The translations under genes and the position numbers were made by a program. The notes beneath the pieces are model-generated. The model was given only the letters and a program-made list of their open reading frames with translations. It did no database searches and was not told where the DNA came from. Below, piece by piece: positions 1-8,929 of a DNA stretch of 64,000 bases. Source of the DNA: Afifellaceae bacterium (GTDB lineage: Bacteria > Pseudomonadota > Alphaproteobacteria > Rhizobiales > Afifellaceae); assembly GCA_028284625.1 (NCBI GenBank), contig JANQRH010000028.1, positions 62,001 through 126,000 on the forward strand, given 5' to 3'. Position 1 is the first letter of the stretch, and each line of letters begins with the position of its first letter.

Positions 1-99
1 ATTGAATACGAACGGCACGGTCTGTTCGGCCGGCAAGTGGACCTCGCCGGCGGGCGGTCGTGTATCTCCCGCCGCTTCAACCACCTCCGCGTCTCGCAT
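1..99 (-). CDS. N-formylglutamate amidohydrolase, N-terminal fragment
   Basis: Only the first 33 codons lie in the window; the rest is off the left edge. The reading frame starts at an ATG (base 99) preceded by a GGAGAGG ribosome site. It ends in the residues QTVPFVFN, which is how N-formylglutamate amidohydrolases run into their conserved SPHSG metal-site motif (that motif would be just outside the window). The family hydrolyses N-formyl-L-glutamate to glutamate and formate at the end of histidine degradation. The gene is divergent from cpdR, a pairing I recall from Rhizobiales genomes. The call rests on a short motif and on context. Confidence 0.55.
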   Translation of the reverse strand, partial: MRDAEVVEAAGDTRPPAGEVHLPAEQTVPFVFN

Positions 100-263
100 C
101 TCTGTACCTCTCCAGCCCCGCCGCAATGTGCCGTGCCGGCAGGTGTCTGTCCATATAAAGAGGCGGTGGGGGTTTGTGAGTGCGGCGCTTACCCGATATT
201 TACTGGGAGGCGTCATCTTGCCCACACATGAACGTGATCGATCATCCATCCCGGGGGCAGTTA

Positions 264-623
264 ATGGCCCGAATTCTGCTGGCCGAAGACGACGAAGACA
301 TGCGCCGATTCCTGGAGCGGGCGCTGGGAAATGCGGGCTATGAGGTCGTTTCGTTCAGCAATGGCCGCGACGCCTATGACCGGTTGCGCGAGGAGCCGTT
401 TAATCTTCTGTTGACCGACATCGTGATGCCGGAGATGGACGGCATTGAGCTGGCGCGCAAAGCCAGCGAGCTCGATCCAGACCTTAAGATCATGTTCATA
501 ACCGGGTTCGCCGCCGTGGCGCTCAATCCGGACATGCAGGCCCCGCGCGACGCCAAAATCCTCTCCAAGCCGTTTCACCTTCGCGACCTGGTCGGCGAGA
601 TCGGGCGGCTGATCGCCGCTTAG
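264..623 (+). CDS. cpdR: CpdR-type single-domain response regulator
   Basis: A 119-residue stand-alone receiver domain with no output domain. Acidic residues E8-D9-D10, phospho-acceptor D52 (in TDIVMPEMDG), T80 and K102 (in SKPF) are all in place. The protein ends in Ala-Ala, as Caulobacter CpdR does. In alphaproteobacteria unphosphorylated CpdR primes the ClpXP protease for degradation of cell-cycle proteins. Phosphorylation comes from the CckA-ChpT relay, whose genes are not here. The ATG at 264 is chosen over upstream in-frame codons because a GGGGG ribosome site lies just before it and the receiver fold begins at once (MARILLAEDD). The gene is divergent from the amidohydrolase fragment and upstream of tRNA-Val. 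Confidence 0.9.
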   Translation: MARILLAEDDEDMRRFLERALGNAGYEVVSFSNGRDAYDRLREEPFNLLLTDIVMPEMDGIELARKASELDPDLKIMFITGFAAVALNPDMQAPRDAKILSKPFHLRDLVGEIGRLIAA

Positions 624-711
624 AGCGCGCCCGCGCGAGCGGAGCCTTGCGCGCATTCGCCGCTTGCGCTTATATCCGGCGGCCGTGGCGACACGGCGAC
701 CCCCATAAAGA

Positions 712-786
712 GGGCGCGTAGCTCAGCGGGAGAGCACTACGTTGACATCGTAGGGGTCACTGGTTCAATCCCAGTCGCGCCCACCA
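712..786 (+). tRNA. tRNA-Val (anticodon GAC)
   Basis: The acceptor arms GGGCGCG and CGCGCCC pair. The D-arm contains AGCTCAGCGGGAGAGC. The anticodon stem CTACG/CGTAG encloses the loop TTGACAT with anticodon GAC. The T-loop is GTTCAATCC, and the CCA end is encoded at 784-786. No intron or mismatch is seen. Confidence 0.97.
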
Positions 787-808
787 TTCCCTTCAATGAC
801 TTAGGCAA

Positions 809-1213
809 TCAGACTTTGTCGCCTTGCGACAGATGAGGAACGGTCTCGCCCGTTTCCGTAAAGGTCCGCGTGACCTCGGCCGCCGCATAGATCCACAAGA
901 TCTTCAACGCCCCGTCTCCGATGTTCACGAAACGATGGGGCATGTCGGCGGGAATGAAGCTGGTATCCATGGGCCCAAGCTCAGACCGGACCCCGTCCAC
1001 CTCGGCCATCGCCCTTCCTTCGAGGATGGTGACCTGCTCATCGCAATTGTGGCTGTGCATGGGTGCGGCGGAGCCCTTGGGAAACACGGTCGTTCCCGTG
1101 GTGAAGGGCGGATTGTCGACGCGCTCCCGCCCGATAATCAGGCGCGTTTCCACGCCATCACCCCTGGCGAACGGCGATATCGAGGCATAAGGAACGATGG
1201 CATCAGCACTCAT
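809..1213 (-). CDS. Small single-domain cupin protein
   Basis: A 134-residue single cupin barrel. Motif 1 (HSHNCDEQVTILEG) supplies two histidines and a glutamate as metal ligands, and motif 2 (DMPHRFVN) supplies the third histidine. The start at 1213 follows GGAGAATCCT, a good ribosome site, and removes nine unsupported upstream codons. Small cupins of this kind act as isomerases, dioxygenases or sugar/ligand binders, and the sequence does not choose between these. It is divergent from the Ldh2-type dehydrogenase with 44 bp between starts, so shared control and a role in the same catabolic pathway are plausible. Confidence 0.8.
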   Translation of the reverse strand: MSADAIVPYASISPFARGDGVETRLIIGRERVDNPPFTTGTTVFPKGSAAPMHSHNCDEQVTILEGRAMAEVDGVRSELGPMDTSFIPADMPHRFVNIGDGALKILWIYAAAEVTRTFTETGETVPHLSQGDKV

Positions 1214-1257
1214 AGGATTCTCCGCGAGTGAGGTCCGCAAACGGAAGTAAGACGCAG

Positions 1258-2310
1258 ATGACGATTACGCGCAAAGTTGAAGCGGCCCGGCTTCGCGATT
1301 TCATCGAGTCTGCCTTTCGGGCCTGCGACATGCCGCCGGAAAACGCTTCCCAGATGGCTCGGTTGATGGCGGAGGCCGATATCGGCGGACAAGACGGCCA
1401 TGGCGTGTTTCGCCTTCCACAATATATCAAACGGATCCAGGCGGGAGGGCTGTCGGTCGATCCGGAGATATCGTTGGTCTCGGAACGTCCCGCCACCGCC
1501 CTGCTTGATGGCGGGAACGGGCCCGGACACCTGGTTATGTCGCGCGCCGCGAAATTGGCGATAGAGAAAGCAAAGACCTGCGGGGTCGCGTGGGTTGGCG
1601 CGCGGTATTCCAACCATGCCGGACCGGCGTTCCTTTACGCGCGGATGCCGCTGGCTGAGGACATGATCGGGCTTTACGTGGCCGTAGGCAGCGCCAACCA
1701 CATGCCGCCCTGGGGCGGTACCGATATGCTGCTCAGCACCAACCCGATTGCGGTTGCCATTCCGTCTAACACGCGACCGCCGGTTATCTTGGACATGGCC
1801 ACCACTGTTGCGGCCTATGGCAAGATCAAGACCGCAGCAGACCGAGGCCAGGAGATGCCTGAAGGGTGGATGATCGACAAACAGGGCCGGGCATTGACGG
1901 ACCCGAGCCGCGCCGGCGAAGGGTTGCTGCTGCCCATCGGGGGACCGAAAGGATATGGGCTGTCGCTGATCTTCGGACTTCTTGCGGGGACGCTGAACGG
2001 AGCGGCCTTCGGCGCCGATGTGGTGGACTTCAACGCCGATTCCCAATCGACCACAAATACCGGTCATTTTGTCATCGCGCTCGACATCGCGGCATTTGCC
2101 GATGTCGGAACGTTCAAGGCACAGGTCGACGCGATCTGGAAGGAGATGAAATCGTCCGACCGGCTGCCGGGCGTTGACGAAATCAGATTGCCCGGCGAAC
2201 GACTTGCGGCCACGGCAGCCGAGCGCCGGGCAAATGGGATTCCGATCCCCGAGGCATTGGGGAACCGCCTTGATTCTCTCGCCGACAGGTTGGGTATAGA
2301 CCGGCTCTAG
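1258..2310 (+). CDS. Ldh2/malate-lactate-type NAD(P)-dependent 2-hydroxyacid dehydrogenase
   Basis: A 350-residue member of the Ldh2 family, which also contains ComC (sulfolactate), AllD (ureidoglycolate), YiaK (diketogulonate) and DpkA (cyclic imine) reductases. Visible hallmarks are the active-site segment GGQDGHGVFRLPQY with its histidine, the NHAGPAFLYA segment, the LSTNPIA motif and the KGYGLSL motif near residue 240. Length matches the family. The start at 1258 begins the family N-terminus. The gene ends 3 bp from the converging osmC. The substrate cannot be read from sequence. A TTT importer close by and a 2-hydroxyacid dehydrogenase of the opposite fold 7.6 kb away suggest chiral hydroxyacid oxidation (inference). 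Confidence 0.85.
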   Translation: MTITRKVEAARLRDFIESAFRACDMPPENASQMARLMAEADIGGQDGHGVFRLPQYIKRIQAGGLSVDPEISLVSERPATALLDGGNGPGHLVMSRAAKLAIEKAKTCGVAWVGARYSNHAGPAFLYARMPLAEDMIGLYVAVGSANHMPPWGGTDMLLSTNPIAVAIPSNTRPPVILDMATTVAAYGKIKTAADRGQEMPEGWMIDKQGRALTDPSRAGEGLLLPIGGPKGYGLSLIFGLLAGTLNGAAFGADVVDFNADSQSTTNTGHFVIALDIAAFADVGTFKAQVDAIWKEMKSSDRLPGVDEIRLPGERLAATAAERRANGIPIPEALGNRLDSLADRLGIDRL

Positions 2311-2313
2311 CTT

Positions 2314-2793
2314 CTATGCGGCTTCTTGCCAGGCCGCGCCATTGATCGTCCAGTTCTCGATCACTTCGCTGCCGGATTGGCGCAGCATTTTGGAGACCGC
2401 GCAATGCTCGCGCAGTTTCGTCACGACCTCGTTGATGTTCTGAGGTTCGCCGGACATCGTCGTCGTAATGTTGATGATGACCTTGGGAAACGGCACGTCG
2501 ATCGGCTCGATCAATCGCGTGCCCCGGCTATCCATCGTGGTCACGATGTCAATTTCCATATCCTCAATGACGACATCATTGGCCATCGCCAGCTTGTTTG
2601 AGATCACATGCGTGCACCCGGCCAACCCGGCGAAAACCATCTCGACAGGCATTGGCCCCTCGTTGGTTCCACCGCGCTCGATGGGTTCGTCGATGATCAT
2701 CTCAACATCCCTGGATCGGGCATGGGACTTTGTTCTGGTTTCCTGCCGAGCGTGGGTGCGGAACGTCCAGATCGGCTTTTGCTTGATGGCCAC
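2314..2793 (-). CDS. OsmC family protein
   Basis: A 159-residue OsmC/Ohr-type protein. Both redox cysteines are present, in GLAGCTHV and in EHCAVSK. OsmC-family proteins reduce organic hydroperoxides with a Cys pair; many catabolic-operon versions have no assigned substrate. I chose the GTG at 2793, which has GGAG eight bases before it. An ATG at 2844 would add 17 residues unlike the family and would read through the hairpin at 2816-2840. It is the last gene of the leftward operon carrying TctBAC and the dehydrogenases, separated from tctC by that hairpin. Confidence 0.82.
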   Translation of the reverse strand: MAIKQKPIWTFRTHARQETRTKSHARSRDVEMIIDEPIERGGTNEGPMPVEMVFAGLAGCTHVISNKLAMANDVVIEDMEIDIVTTMDSRGTRLIEPIDVPFPKVIINITTTMSGEPQNINEVVTKLREHCAVSKMLRQSGSEVIENWTINGAAWQEAA

Positions 2794-2815
2794 CGTGTCA
2801 CTCCGATTGGCGTCA

Positions 2816-2840
2816 ACCGGGCGGCGCGTTGCCGCCCGGT
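2816..2840 (-). terminator. Strong stem-loop downstream of tctC (first TTT operon)
   Basis: A perfect 10-bp inverted repeat, ACCGGGCGGC/GCCGCCCGGT, with a 5-base loop. It begins 21 bases after the tctC stop. No U-run follows, so it is more likely an mRNA-stabilising or partial-termination element than a full terminator. It would let the binding protein be made in excess over OsmC. Confidence 0.6.
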
Positions 2841-2861
2841 GCAATGAAACTCAACGCGAAC

Positions 2862-3821
2862 TTACTGCGTGATCGTTTCGACCAGGTCCTTGTAGGCTGA
2901 GTTCTGGTCGACCCGCATCGCCTGATAGTCTGCACCGCCGATGTAGTCGGTGTTTTCACCCAGACGTCCCATCATGCGGTTGTAGGTCTTGTCTTCTTGC
3001 AAGGCCGTGAAGGCCTCGTCGAGCTTGGCAAGCACGTCGTCGGGCGTGCCAGCAGGTGCAAGAACCACTCGGTGCATGAAGCCGACATCACCGCCAATAC
3101 CCAGCTCGGCAAAGCTTGGCACATCGTCATAGATGCGCTCGTTACCCGCGGTTGCCAGGACCTTGACTTGGCCGGAGGACACCAGTGACGAAAGCGTCGA
3201 TGGGAAGCCCATCGTCACGTCCGCGTCGCCTGCCAGCAATGCCTGCATGGCTGGGCCGCCGCCCTGAAATGGCACGAGATTGAAGGTCGTCTCCGTGGCT
3301 TTCATGATCTGGGCCGCCGGGACGAAAAGAGCGCCCCAGTTCCCCGAGTGCGCCATGTCAACGCCTCCCGGGTTGGCTTTTGCGGCGGCGATGAGATCTT
3401 CAAAGCTGCCAATCTCGCTGTCGCCCCGGACGACCACGGCAATCGGCGCGTAGTTGACGCGTGCGACTGGGACGAAATCGGTGTTCGGGTCGTAAGGGAG
3501 GTTTTCGACGTGCTGCTGAAGCATGTCGATATAGTTGTGCGAGAACAGCAGAGTGTATCCGTCAGCGGCGGAATTCGCCACTTCCTGAGTGCCTTTCTGT
3601 CCGCCTGCACCAGGGCTGAGACGCACAATCATCGCCTGGTCGAGATATTGGGGGATGATCGACGTGATCACCCGGGCGTTGAGGTCATGTGAACCGCCAG
3701 CCCCTAAGGGGATTACGAGCGTAATCGGCTTTTCGGGATATTCCGCCAAAGCGGCCGAACCCAGGCCGAGCACAGCGACAAGCGCTCCTCCAATGGTTCT
3801 TTTGATGGACTTCCAGATCAT
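2862..3821 (-). CDS. Tripartite tricarboxylate transporter substrate-binding protein (TctC/Bug family)
   Basis: A 319-residue Bug-family periplasmic binding protein. Residues 1-26 form a Sec signal peptide ending AALA. The mature part opens with YPEKPITLVIP, followed by the GAGGSHDLNAR and PGAGGQKGTQEVA loops that bracket the ligand in this family. TctC proteins bind carboxylates and deliver them to the TctAB membrane complex. Here the binding protein is the last transporter gene (order tctB-tctA-tctC), downstream of two beta-hydroxyacid dehydrogenases and a Gfo dehydrogenase. A small carboxylate or hydroxyacid ligand is likely, but its identity is open. Confidence 0.9.
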   Translation of the reverse strand: MIWKSIKRTIGGALVAVLGLGSAALAEYPEKPITLVIPLGAGGSHDLNARVITSIIPQYLDQAMIVRLSPGAGGQKGTQEVANSAADGYTLLFSHNYIDMLQQHVENLPYDPNTDFVPVARVNYAPIAVVVRGDSEIGSFEDLIAAAKANPGGVDMAHSGNWGALFVPAAQIMKATETTFNLVPFQGGGPAMQALLAGDADVTMGFPSTLSSLVSSGQVKVLATAGNERIYDDVPSFAELGIGGDVGFMHRVVLAPAGTPDDVLAKLDEAFTALQEDKTYNRMMGRLGENTDYIGGADYQAMRVDQNSAYKDLVETITQ

Positions 3822-3859
3822 GTTTTCCTCCTATGATCGTTTGTTTTCTTTTCCCAAGT

Positions 3860-5338
3860 CTAAGCCGTCGCGGCCTTCATTCGACGCCAGAGCACATAGC
3901 CAATGATCGGCGTCGCTATCAGAACGGCAACCATTCCCAGCCGTTCTGTAAACATGAAACTCAGGGGGGACGCCCCGGCCATCGCTACGGTCTGGCCGAA
4001 CGAGTATTCGAGCGCGCTTCCAAGAATGAAGCCCATCACCATGGGCATGACATCGAACTTCGCAGCGCGCGCCAGCAGCCCGAACAGGCCGAAACCGACG
4101 AGCATCAGGATGTCCGTGGTGTTTGAACGGAACACGTAGGCTCCGGCAAACGCGAACATGATCACGATGGGGACGAGCAGCCCAGTTTTGATCGTTACGA
4201 CACGCGCAAACAGCGGGATCGACAAGTAGCCGATGACGACGAACATGAGGTTCGCCAAAACCATGGCAACCAGAATGGCGAACACGATCGATCCCTGATC
4301 TTCAAAAAGCTGCGGTCCGGGCCGCAGACCTTGCGCCACAAAGGCGCCGAGCAAGATCGCCGTCACGTTGTCGCCTGGAATGCCGAGCGTGAGGAGCGGA
4401 ACAAGCGTCGGCCCGTTGACGGCGTTGTTCGCCGCTTCGGCGGCTGCCACGCCTTCGACTTCACCCTGTCCAAAAGTCTCCGGGTGCTTTGAGGCATTCT
4501 TGGCCGCGGAATATCCCATCATCGCGGCAACGACCTGGCCAAGGCCGGGCACGATGCCGATGGCCGTTCCCAGAAGCGTCGAGCGGCGGATCGTGGGAAT
4601 GCAGCGCTTGAATTCCGCTCGGCTCAGGCGCTTACCCACCAACTTGGCAAACCCGCCGACCTTCTCGTTGCGCATGACCGCGTAGACCAGCTCGGGTAGC
4701 GCGAAGACGCCGATCAGCATCGGCAGGAGCGGAATACCCGATTTCAGCTCAAAGATACCGAAGGTGAATCGCTCCACGCCGCCGATCGGATCCGTCCCGA
4801 TCTGCGCAAGCCACAGGCCGAAGAGCATCATCACCAACCCCTTCAGCGGGTTGCTGCCCGATGTGGCGACGATGATGACGAGGCTCATCAAAAGCACGGC
4901 AAACAATTCGGGCGGGCCGAACTGCATCACGAGAATAGCGATCGGGAAGATCAGCAGAATGGTGAAGATGTCGCTAAACGTGTCGCCAATGACCGAAGAG
5001 AAAAGCGCCATATCCAGCGCCTTGCGGGACTCGCCCTTCTGCGTGAGTTTGTAGCCGTCAATGGACGTCGCAACAGCCGCACCGGTGCCTGGCATTGAGA
5101 CCAGGATTGCTGGGATCGAGCCGCCGAAGATACCGCCCTTGTAGACGCCCAAAAGGAACGGGATGCCGACCAGTGGATCCAGGAAGAACGATAACGGCAG
5201 TAATATCGCCATCGCCATCAGCGTCGTGAAGCCGGGCAGGGCACCCACGAGCATTCCTGAGAACAGCCCGATCACGATCATACCAATCGTGTCGGCGCGG
5301 AACGCCATCAACGCACCTTCGGCGAACTGCTCGATCAC
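3860..5338 (-). CDS. Tripartite tricarboxylate transporter large permease (TctA)
   Basis: A 492-residue polytopic protein with about 12 hydrophobic segments. It carries the family's paired glycine/proline motifs: GALPGFTTLMAMAIL near residue 35, GGSIPAILVSMPGTGAAVA near residue 75, and VPGLGQVVAA in the second half. TctA is the sodium- or proton-coupled translocating subunit. Its start overlaps the end of tctB by 4 bp, so the two are translationally coupled. tctC follows 38 bp downstream. Length is normal. Confidence 0.92.
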   Translation of the reverse strand: MIEQFAEGALMAFRADTIGMIVIGLFSGMLVGALPGFTTLMAMAILLPLSFFLDPLVGIPFLLGVYKGGIFGGSIPAILVSMPGTGAAVATSIDGYKLTQKGESRKALDMALFSSVIGDTFSDIFTILLIFPIAILVMQFGPPELFAVLLMSLVIIVATSGSNPLKGLVMMLFGLWLAQIGTDPIGGVERFTFGIFELKSGIPLLPMLIGVFALPELVYAVMRNEKVGGFAKLVGKRLSRAEFKRCIPTIRRSTLLGTAIGIVPGLGQVVAAMMGYSAAKNASKHPETFGQGEVEGVAAAEAANNAVNGPTLVPLLTLGIPGDNVTAILLGAFVAQGLRPGPQLFEDQGSIVFAILVAMVLANLMFVVIGYLSIPLFARVVTIKTGLLVPIVIMFAFAGAYVFRSNTTDILMLVGFGLFGLLARAAKFDVMPMVMGFILGSALEYSFGQTVAMAGASPLSFMFTERLGMVAVLIATPIIGYVLWRRMKAATA

Positions 5339-5889
5339 TGCGAGCGTCCTTCCGGGTCAATGAGCACGGCACTCGATGAGTCCAAGATTCGCGCATAAAG
5401 AAATTCAATTGAACTGAGTTCAGGCAGCGACACCGCCAGCCCGCGGGTCGAAACGACGTAGAGCACGATGGGACTGATTATCGAGACCGCGCATATCTGG
5501 AGGATCGAACGGTTGCCCGCAATCCAGGCGACAGCGGCCATCGATAGGGCAGAGGAGATGAAAAATCCGAGCGGCGCCATTGTCAGCGCGTAGAACACCA
5601 TCACCGCAAACAGCATCACGATGCGAAGGAGGGCGCCTTCGTCAAAAGTCCTGCTTTCCTCATCCAGGAGCGATCCGCGACGCGAATAGAGTAGCAGGCA
5701 CGCCAGGATGGCCATCGCACCCAGGACGATCGCCGGAAACAGCGAAGGCGGAATAGCTGTTAGCGACCGCCCAAACAAAAGCTTGGGCGCTGCCACGAGT
5801 TGCGACATGAACAGGAACCCGAGGATGCCCAAAAGCGCCAGACCGCCGGCCAGCCAAGCTTCTGCAGTGAGTTGCTTAACGATCTTCAC
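5335..5889 (-). CDS. Tripartite tricarboxylate transporter small permease (TctB)
   Basis: A 184-residue membrane protein with four predicted helices, the TctB architecture. It sits directly upstream of and overlaps tctA by 4 bp. TctB proteins are poorly conserved in sequence, so the call rests on size, topology, the LLFGRSLTAIPPSLFP-type first loop and position. It follows the dehydrogenase at 5910 by about 20 bp, in the same transcription unit. Confidence 0.85.
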   Translation of the reverse strand: MKIVKQLTAEAWLAGGLALLGILGFLFMSQLVAAPKLLFGRSLTAIPPSLFPAIVLGAMAILACLLLYSRRGSLLDEESRTFDEGALLRIVMLFAVMVFYALTMAPLGFFISSALSMAAVAWIAGNRSILQICAVSIISPIVLYVVSTRGLAVSLPELSSIEFLYARILDSSSAVLIDPEGRSQ

Positions 5890-5909
5890 GCTGCCATTGC
5901 CCCTGTCGG

Positions 5910-6770
5910 TTAGGCCTTCGCCATCCGTGAGACCGCAAGAAAGACGGCCGAATTGTCCAGCTCGCTGTCGCCCGCCTGATCGGCGTTCTCCATCACGTCG
6001 AGATAACGATTGACCATCGGCATGTTTCCGTGGCCGTTGCGTGCGGCCATCTCACAGATCAGTTTGAAATCCTTGTGAGATTGGGCGATCCGGCCGAGCG
6101 GCGTGAAGTCACGCGAGACCATCATCGGTCCCTTCGCCGCCATCACGTCGGAGCGCGCAGCGGACCGCAACGCCGTATGCAAGTAGGTCGCAGGATCGAG
6201 GCCCATGGCTTCGGCAAAGACAAGTCCCTCGGCGACAGCGGCCCGGTTCAGCCCGAGAACGCAATTGATCGCGAGTTTTGTCTTGTTCCCATTGCCGATG
6301 GCGCCAACCCGCTCTCGATTGGGTGAAATCGCATCTGCAATCTCTTCAAAAGCATCGAGCCCCGCGGGGTCTCCGGCAAGCAAGAGGAGCGCCGTGCCCT
6401 GACGGACCTGAAGGCTGGTTCCCGAGATCGGCGCCTCGACAAGCACGATTGAACGCTCGTCGGCCGTCTCAGCCAACGCGACCACTTGGTCGGGATCGCA
6501 GGTGCTCATCGAGACGAGCAACTTGTCTGTGACGTTGGGGGCTGCGGCGATGATGTCGGCGAGTTGGTCGGTGCTGAAGACGGCTGAGAGAACGATATCG
6601 CTTTGCCAGATTGCAGCGGGTTCGGCGGGCGTCCCGCCCATTTCCCGCAAGATCGCCTCGCGTGCGGCATCCACATCGTGGCCGATCACGCTGTGCCCCG
6701 CCGCCAAAAGGCGCTCCGCCAGAGCCGTGCCAATCAGTCCGAGCCCGAAGATCCCAACGGTCTTGGCCAT
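5910..6770 (-). CDS. Beta-hydroxyacid dehydrogenase (3-hydroxyisobutyrate dehydrogenase family)
   Basis: A 286-residue protein of the 6-phosphogluconate/3-hydroxyisobutyrate dehydrogenase superfamily. The N-terminal Rossmann site is GIFGLGLIGTALAERL. The substrate-site segment is PISGTSLQVRQGTALLL near residue 123. The catalytic lysine lies in GNGNKTKLAINCVLG near residue 165. These enzymes oxidise 3-hydroxyisobutyrate, tartronate semialdehyde, glycerate or sulfonate analogues; the exact substrate is not readable. It starts 5 bp after the Gfo dehydrogenase stop and runs into tctB. It is a paralogue of the gene at 8054. Confidence 0.85.
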   Translation of the reverse strand: MAKTVGIFGLGLIGTALAERLLAAGHSVIGHDVDAAREAILREMGGTPAEPAAIWQSDIVLSAVFSTDQLADIIAAAPNVTDKLLVSMSTCDPDQVVALAETADERSIVLVEAPISGTSLQVRQGTALLLLAGDPAGLDAFEEIADAISPNRERVGAIGNGNKTKLAINCVLGLNRAAVAEGLVFAEAMGLDPATYLHTALRSAARSDVMAAKGPMMVSRDFTPLGRIAQSHKDFKLICEMAARNGHGNMPMVNRYLDVMENADQAGDSELDNSAVFLAVSRMAKA

Positions 6771-6775
6771 AAGAC

Positions 6776-7849
6776 CTATTCCGCCGCCTTGAGGTCGGCC
6801 AGTTGCGCTATCGAGTAGTTCGACAGCGGAAGCGAGACGGGCTCGCCGGTCTCTGCAGACAAATCTGCGGCCGAATATGCTTCCATGACCAGCCGAGCAT
6901 GAGCGGGATCAACCATCGCGGGGCGGTCCATCAACACCGCCTCAAGGAAATGGATCGTCTCAGGTCCCATCTGACCAGCAAAGACGTAGTCCACGTGCTC
7001 GCCGGGCATTGTGGACATCGGATATTGGGTGCCTTCCGACACGGTGTTCAGCCAGTGATCGCGCGCGGTGTCATCCAGGATCAAAGCACCCTCGGTGCCG
7101 GTAATCTCGATCCAAGTGCCGCAATAGTTCGGATAGCTTGGCGGCAAATTCCAACCGCCGCCGATGACGACCAACGTTCCGTCATCCATTGTCACTGTCG
7201 ACCACATGCAATCATAGGAGCCGTTAAGGTCCTTCATGTAGCCGTACGCCCCTTGCGAATAGATCTTCACCGGCTTGGCGGGTTCCAGGAGCCAAAAGAC
7301 AAAATCGAGATCGTGCGTGGATTCCATCGCCGCCGGCGAAAGCTTCACGCGATTGGCGATTTTCTTTCCGAGGTTTCGCGACAGGTGGCGGCTGACCATG
7401 ACGTTGACGACCTTGCCCAGCTTGCCCTCTGCAATGGACTTCTTGGCATAGGCGATCTTGGGGTTGAACCGTTGTGAATAGCCGATCGTGAACTTCACTT
7501 TATTGGCTTTAGACAGCACGATCAGCTCATCGGCTTCCCAGAACTCCAGCGCGATGGGCTTTTCCAGGAGGACGTGCTTGCCCGCCTTCAGGCAATCCCG
7601 GGCGATCGGATAATGGGTCTGCTCCGGTGTCGTCGAGATATAGACGACGCTGATGGCCGGGTTGGAGACAATGTCCTGATAGTCGAGCGTTGCCGACGCC
7701 GGATTGGTCAGAGCGCGGACTTCTTCCAACCGTTCCGGGCGGATTTCACAAATGTGCAGAGCGTCGACCAGTGCCGATTTAGCCAGCGTTTCCGCCCGGA
7801 TTCCACCACACCATCCGGTTCCGATGACTGCCACTTCCGTTGTCGCCAC
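6776..7849 (-). CDS. Gfo/Idh/MocA family oxidoreductase
   Basis: About 357 residues: an N-terminal NAD(P)-binding fold (VAVIGTGWCGGIRAE) and the EKPIALE motif near residue 95, whose lysine is catalytic in the family, then a C-terminal beta-sheet domain (residues 130-340). The family oxidises sugars, inositols and other polyols. The GTG at 7849 is chosen because the Rossmann fold begins six residues later; a GTG at 7879 would add ten residues and neither has a strong ribosome site. It is the second gene of the operon, between the two beta-hydroxyacid dehydrogenases. Confidence 0.85.
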   Translation of the reverse strand: MATTEVAVIGTGWCGGIRAETLAKSALVDALHICEIRPERLEEVRALTNPASATLDYQDIVSNPAISVVYISTTPEQTHYPIARDCLKAGKHVLLEKPIALEFWEADELIVLSKANKVKFTIGYSQRFNPKIAYAKKSIAEGKLGKVVNVMVSRHLSRNLGKKIANRVKLSPAAMESTHDLDFVFWLLEPAKPVKIYSQGAYGYMKDLNGSYDCMWSTVTMDDGTLVVIGGGWNLPPSYPNYCGTWIEITGTEGALILDDTARDHWLNTVSEGTQYPMSTMPGEHVDYVFAGQMGPETIHFLEAVLMDRPAMVDPAHARLVMEAYSAADLSAETGEPVSLPLSNYSIAQLADLKAAE

Positions 7850-8053
7850 TCGCCCGTCCCATCGGTCATATCCGCACACCTACGGCCCAGTTAAGCCCGC
7901 GGCTCCCGGAGCCCGCAAACAATTATTTCTGATGCCCGTCATCAAATACGACCAGTGCGTTGCCGGCAGAAAAATGACCTCTCTACCTCCGGCTAGGCGC
8001 GAATTCATTCCCGGCGAAATCGCCATTCAGGGCGGAGCAGCAGCGGCGTGTGC

Positions 8054-8929
8054 TTAACGCGGTTTGGCCGCCAGCGCGTCCAATGCCGGGTACATACGGG
8101 TGAAATCCTCGTCCTCCATGCCGGCATCTATTGCAGCTTGGATCCAGGCGAGCGTTTGGTGACCAATCCGCATTGGGCTGCCAAGCTCCTCTGAGAGAGC
8201 CACGGCCATGCCGACATCTTTGCGCAGGTTGTAGATCCGCGAGCGGCCGTCCCAGGTTCCCGACAGGATGTGATCAGGAAAGCGGCGTTCTGAAATGAAG
8301 CTGCGCGCATTGCCGGCGTTGAACACTCTGATCATGTCGGCGAGATCGATCCCGGCGGCTTCAGCCAGGCGGCCCGCTTCGGAACAAGCCAGAAAGTTCG
8401 TGTGGGTGATCAGGTTGTGAACCACCTTCATCGTGTGTCCAGCACCGGATGGGCCGAGATGGATCAATTTGCCGGCGCAGGCTTCGAGCACGGGCCGCGA
8501 TCGTTCAAGCACGTCAGCGTCACCGCCAATCATCAGAGTCATCGTACCCTCGTCGGCGCCCTTCGCGCCCCCGCCGGTCATGCCGGCATCCATGTAGGGA
8601 ACACCGGCAGCAGCGGCGCGCGCGGCAAGCCGCTTGGTGTAGACAGGGTCAGAGGTCGTAAAGTCCCAGATTATAAGGCCTTTTTTTGCCTTCTTCAGGA
8701 TGGCATCGAGGGTTTCGTCTATCTGCTCGGAGCCCGGGACAACGAAGATCACGACGTCGGCTTGTGCTGCCATCTCGGATGGCGGAGCAATGCGCGCAAT
8801 ATCGGCAAAGCGTTGCCGCGCGGGTTCTGCCACGTCCCAGACCACCAGGCTGTGGCCGGCCTTGGCGATGTTCGCCGCAATTCCACGCCCCATGTTGCCA
8901 AGGCCGATAACGCCGACGGTTTTGGTCAT
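8054..8929 (-). CDS. Beta-hydroxyacid dehydrogenase (3-hydroxyisobutyrate dehydrogenase family)
   Basis: A 291-residue enzyme with the nucleotide site GVIGLGNMGRGIAANI, the substrate motif MTGGGAKGADEGTMTLMIGG near residue 118 and the catalytic lysine in AGHTMKVVHNLITH near residue 167. All key residues are present. It is the first gene of the leftward operon. The next gene is 204 bp downstream of its stop, and I see no feature in that gap. Two members of this family in one operon imply two successive or enantiomer-specific oxidations (inference). Confidence 0.87.
   Translation of the reverse strand: MTKTVGVIGLGNMGRGIAANIAKAGHSLVVWDVAEPARQRFADIARIAPPSEMAAQADVVIFVVPGSEQIDETLDAILKKAKKGLIIWDFTTSDPVYTKRLAARAAAAGVPYMDAGMTGGGAKGADEGTMTLMIGGDADVLERSRPVLEACAGKLIHLGPSGAGHTMKVVHNLITHTNFLACSEAGRLAEAAGIDLADMIRVFNAGNARSFISERRFPDHILSGTWDGRSRIYNLRKDVGMAVALSEELGSPMRIGHQTLAWIQAAIDAGMEDEDFTRMYPALDALAAKPR

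Noticed and set aside
7850..8053. Possible small gene in the 204-bp gap within the first leftward operon
   Set aside because: No frame with both a ribosome site and family similarity was found on either strand.
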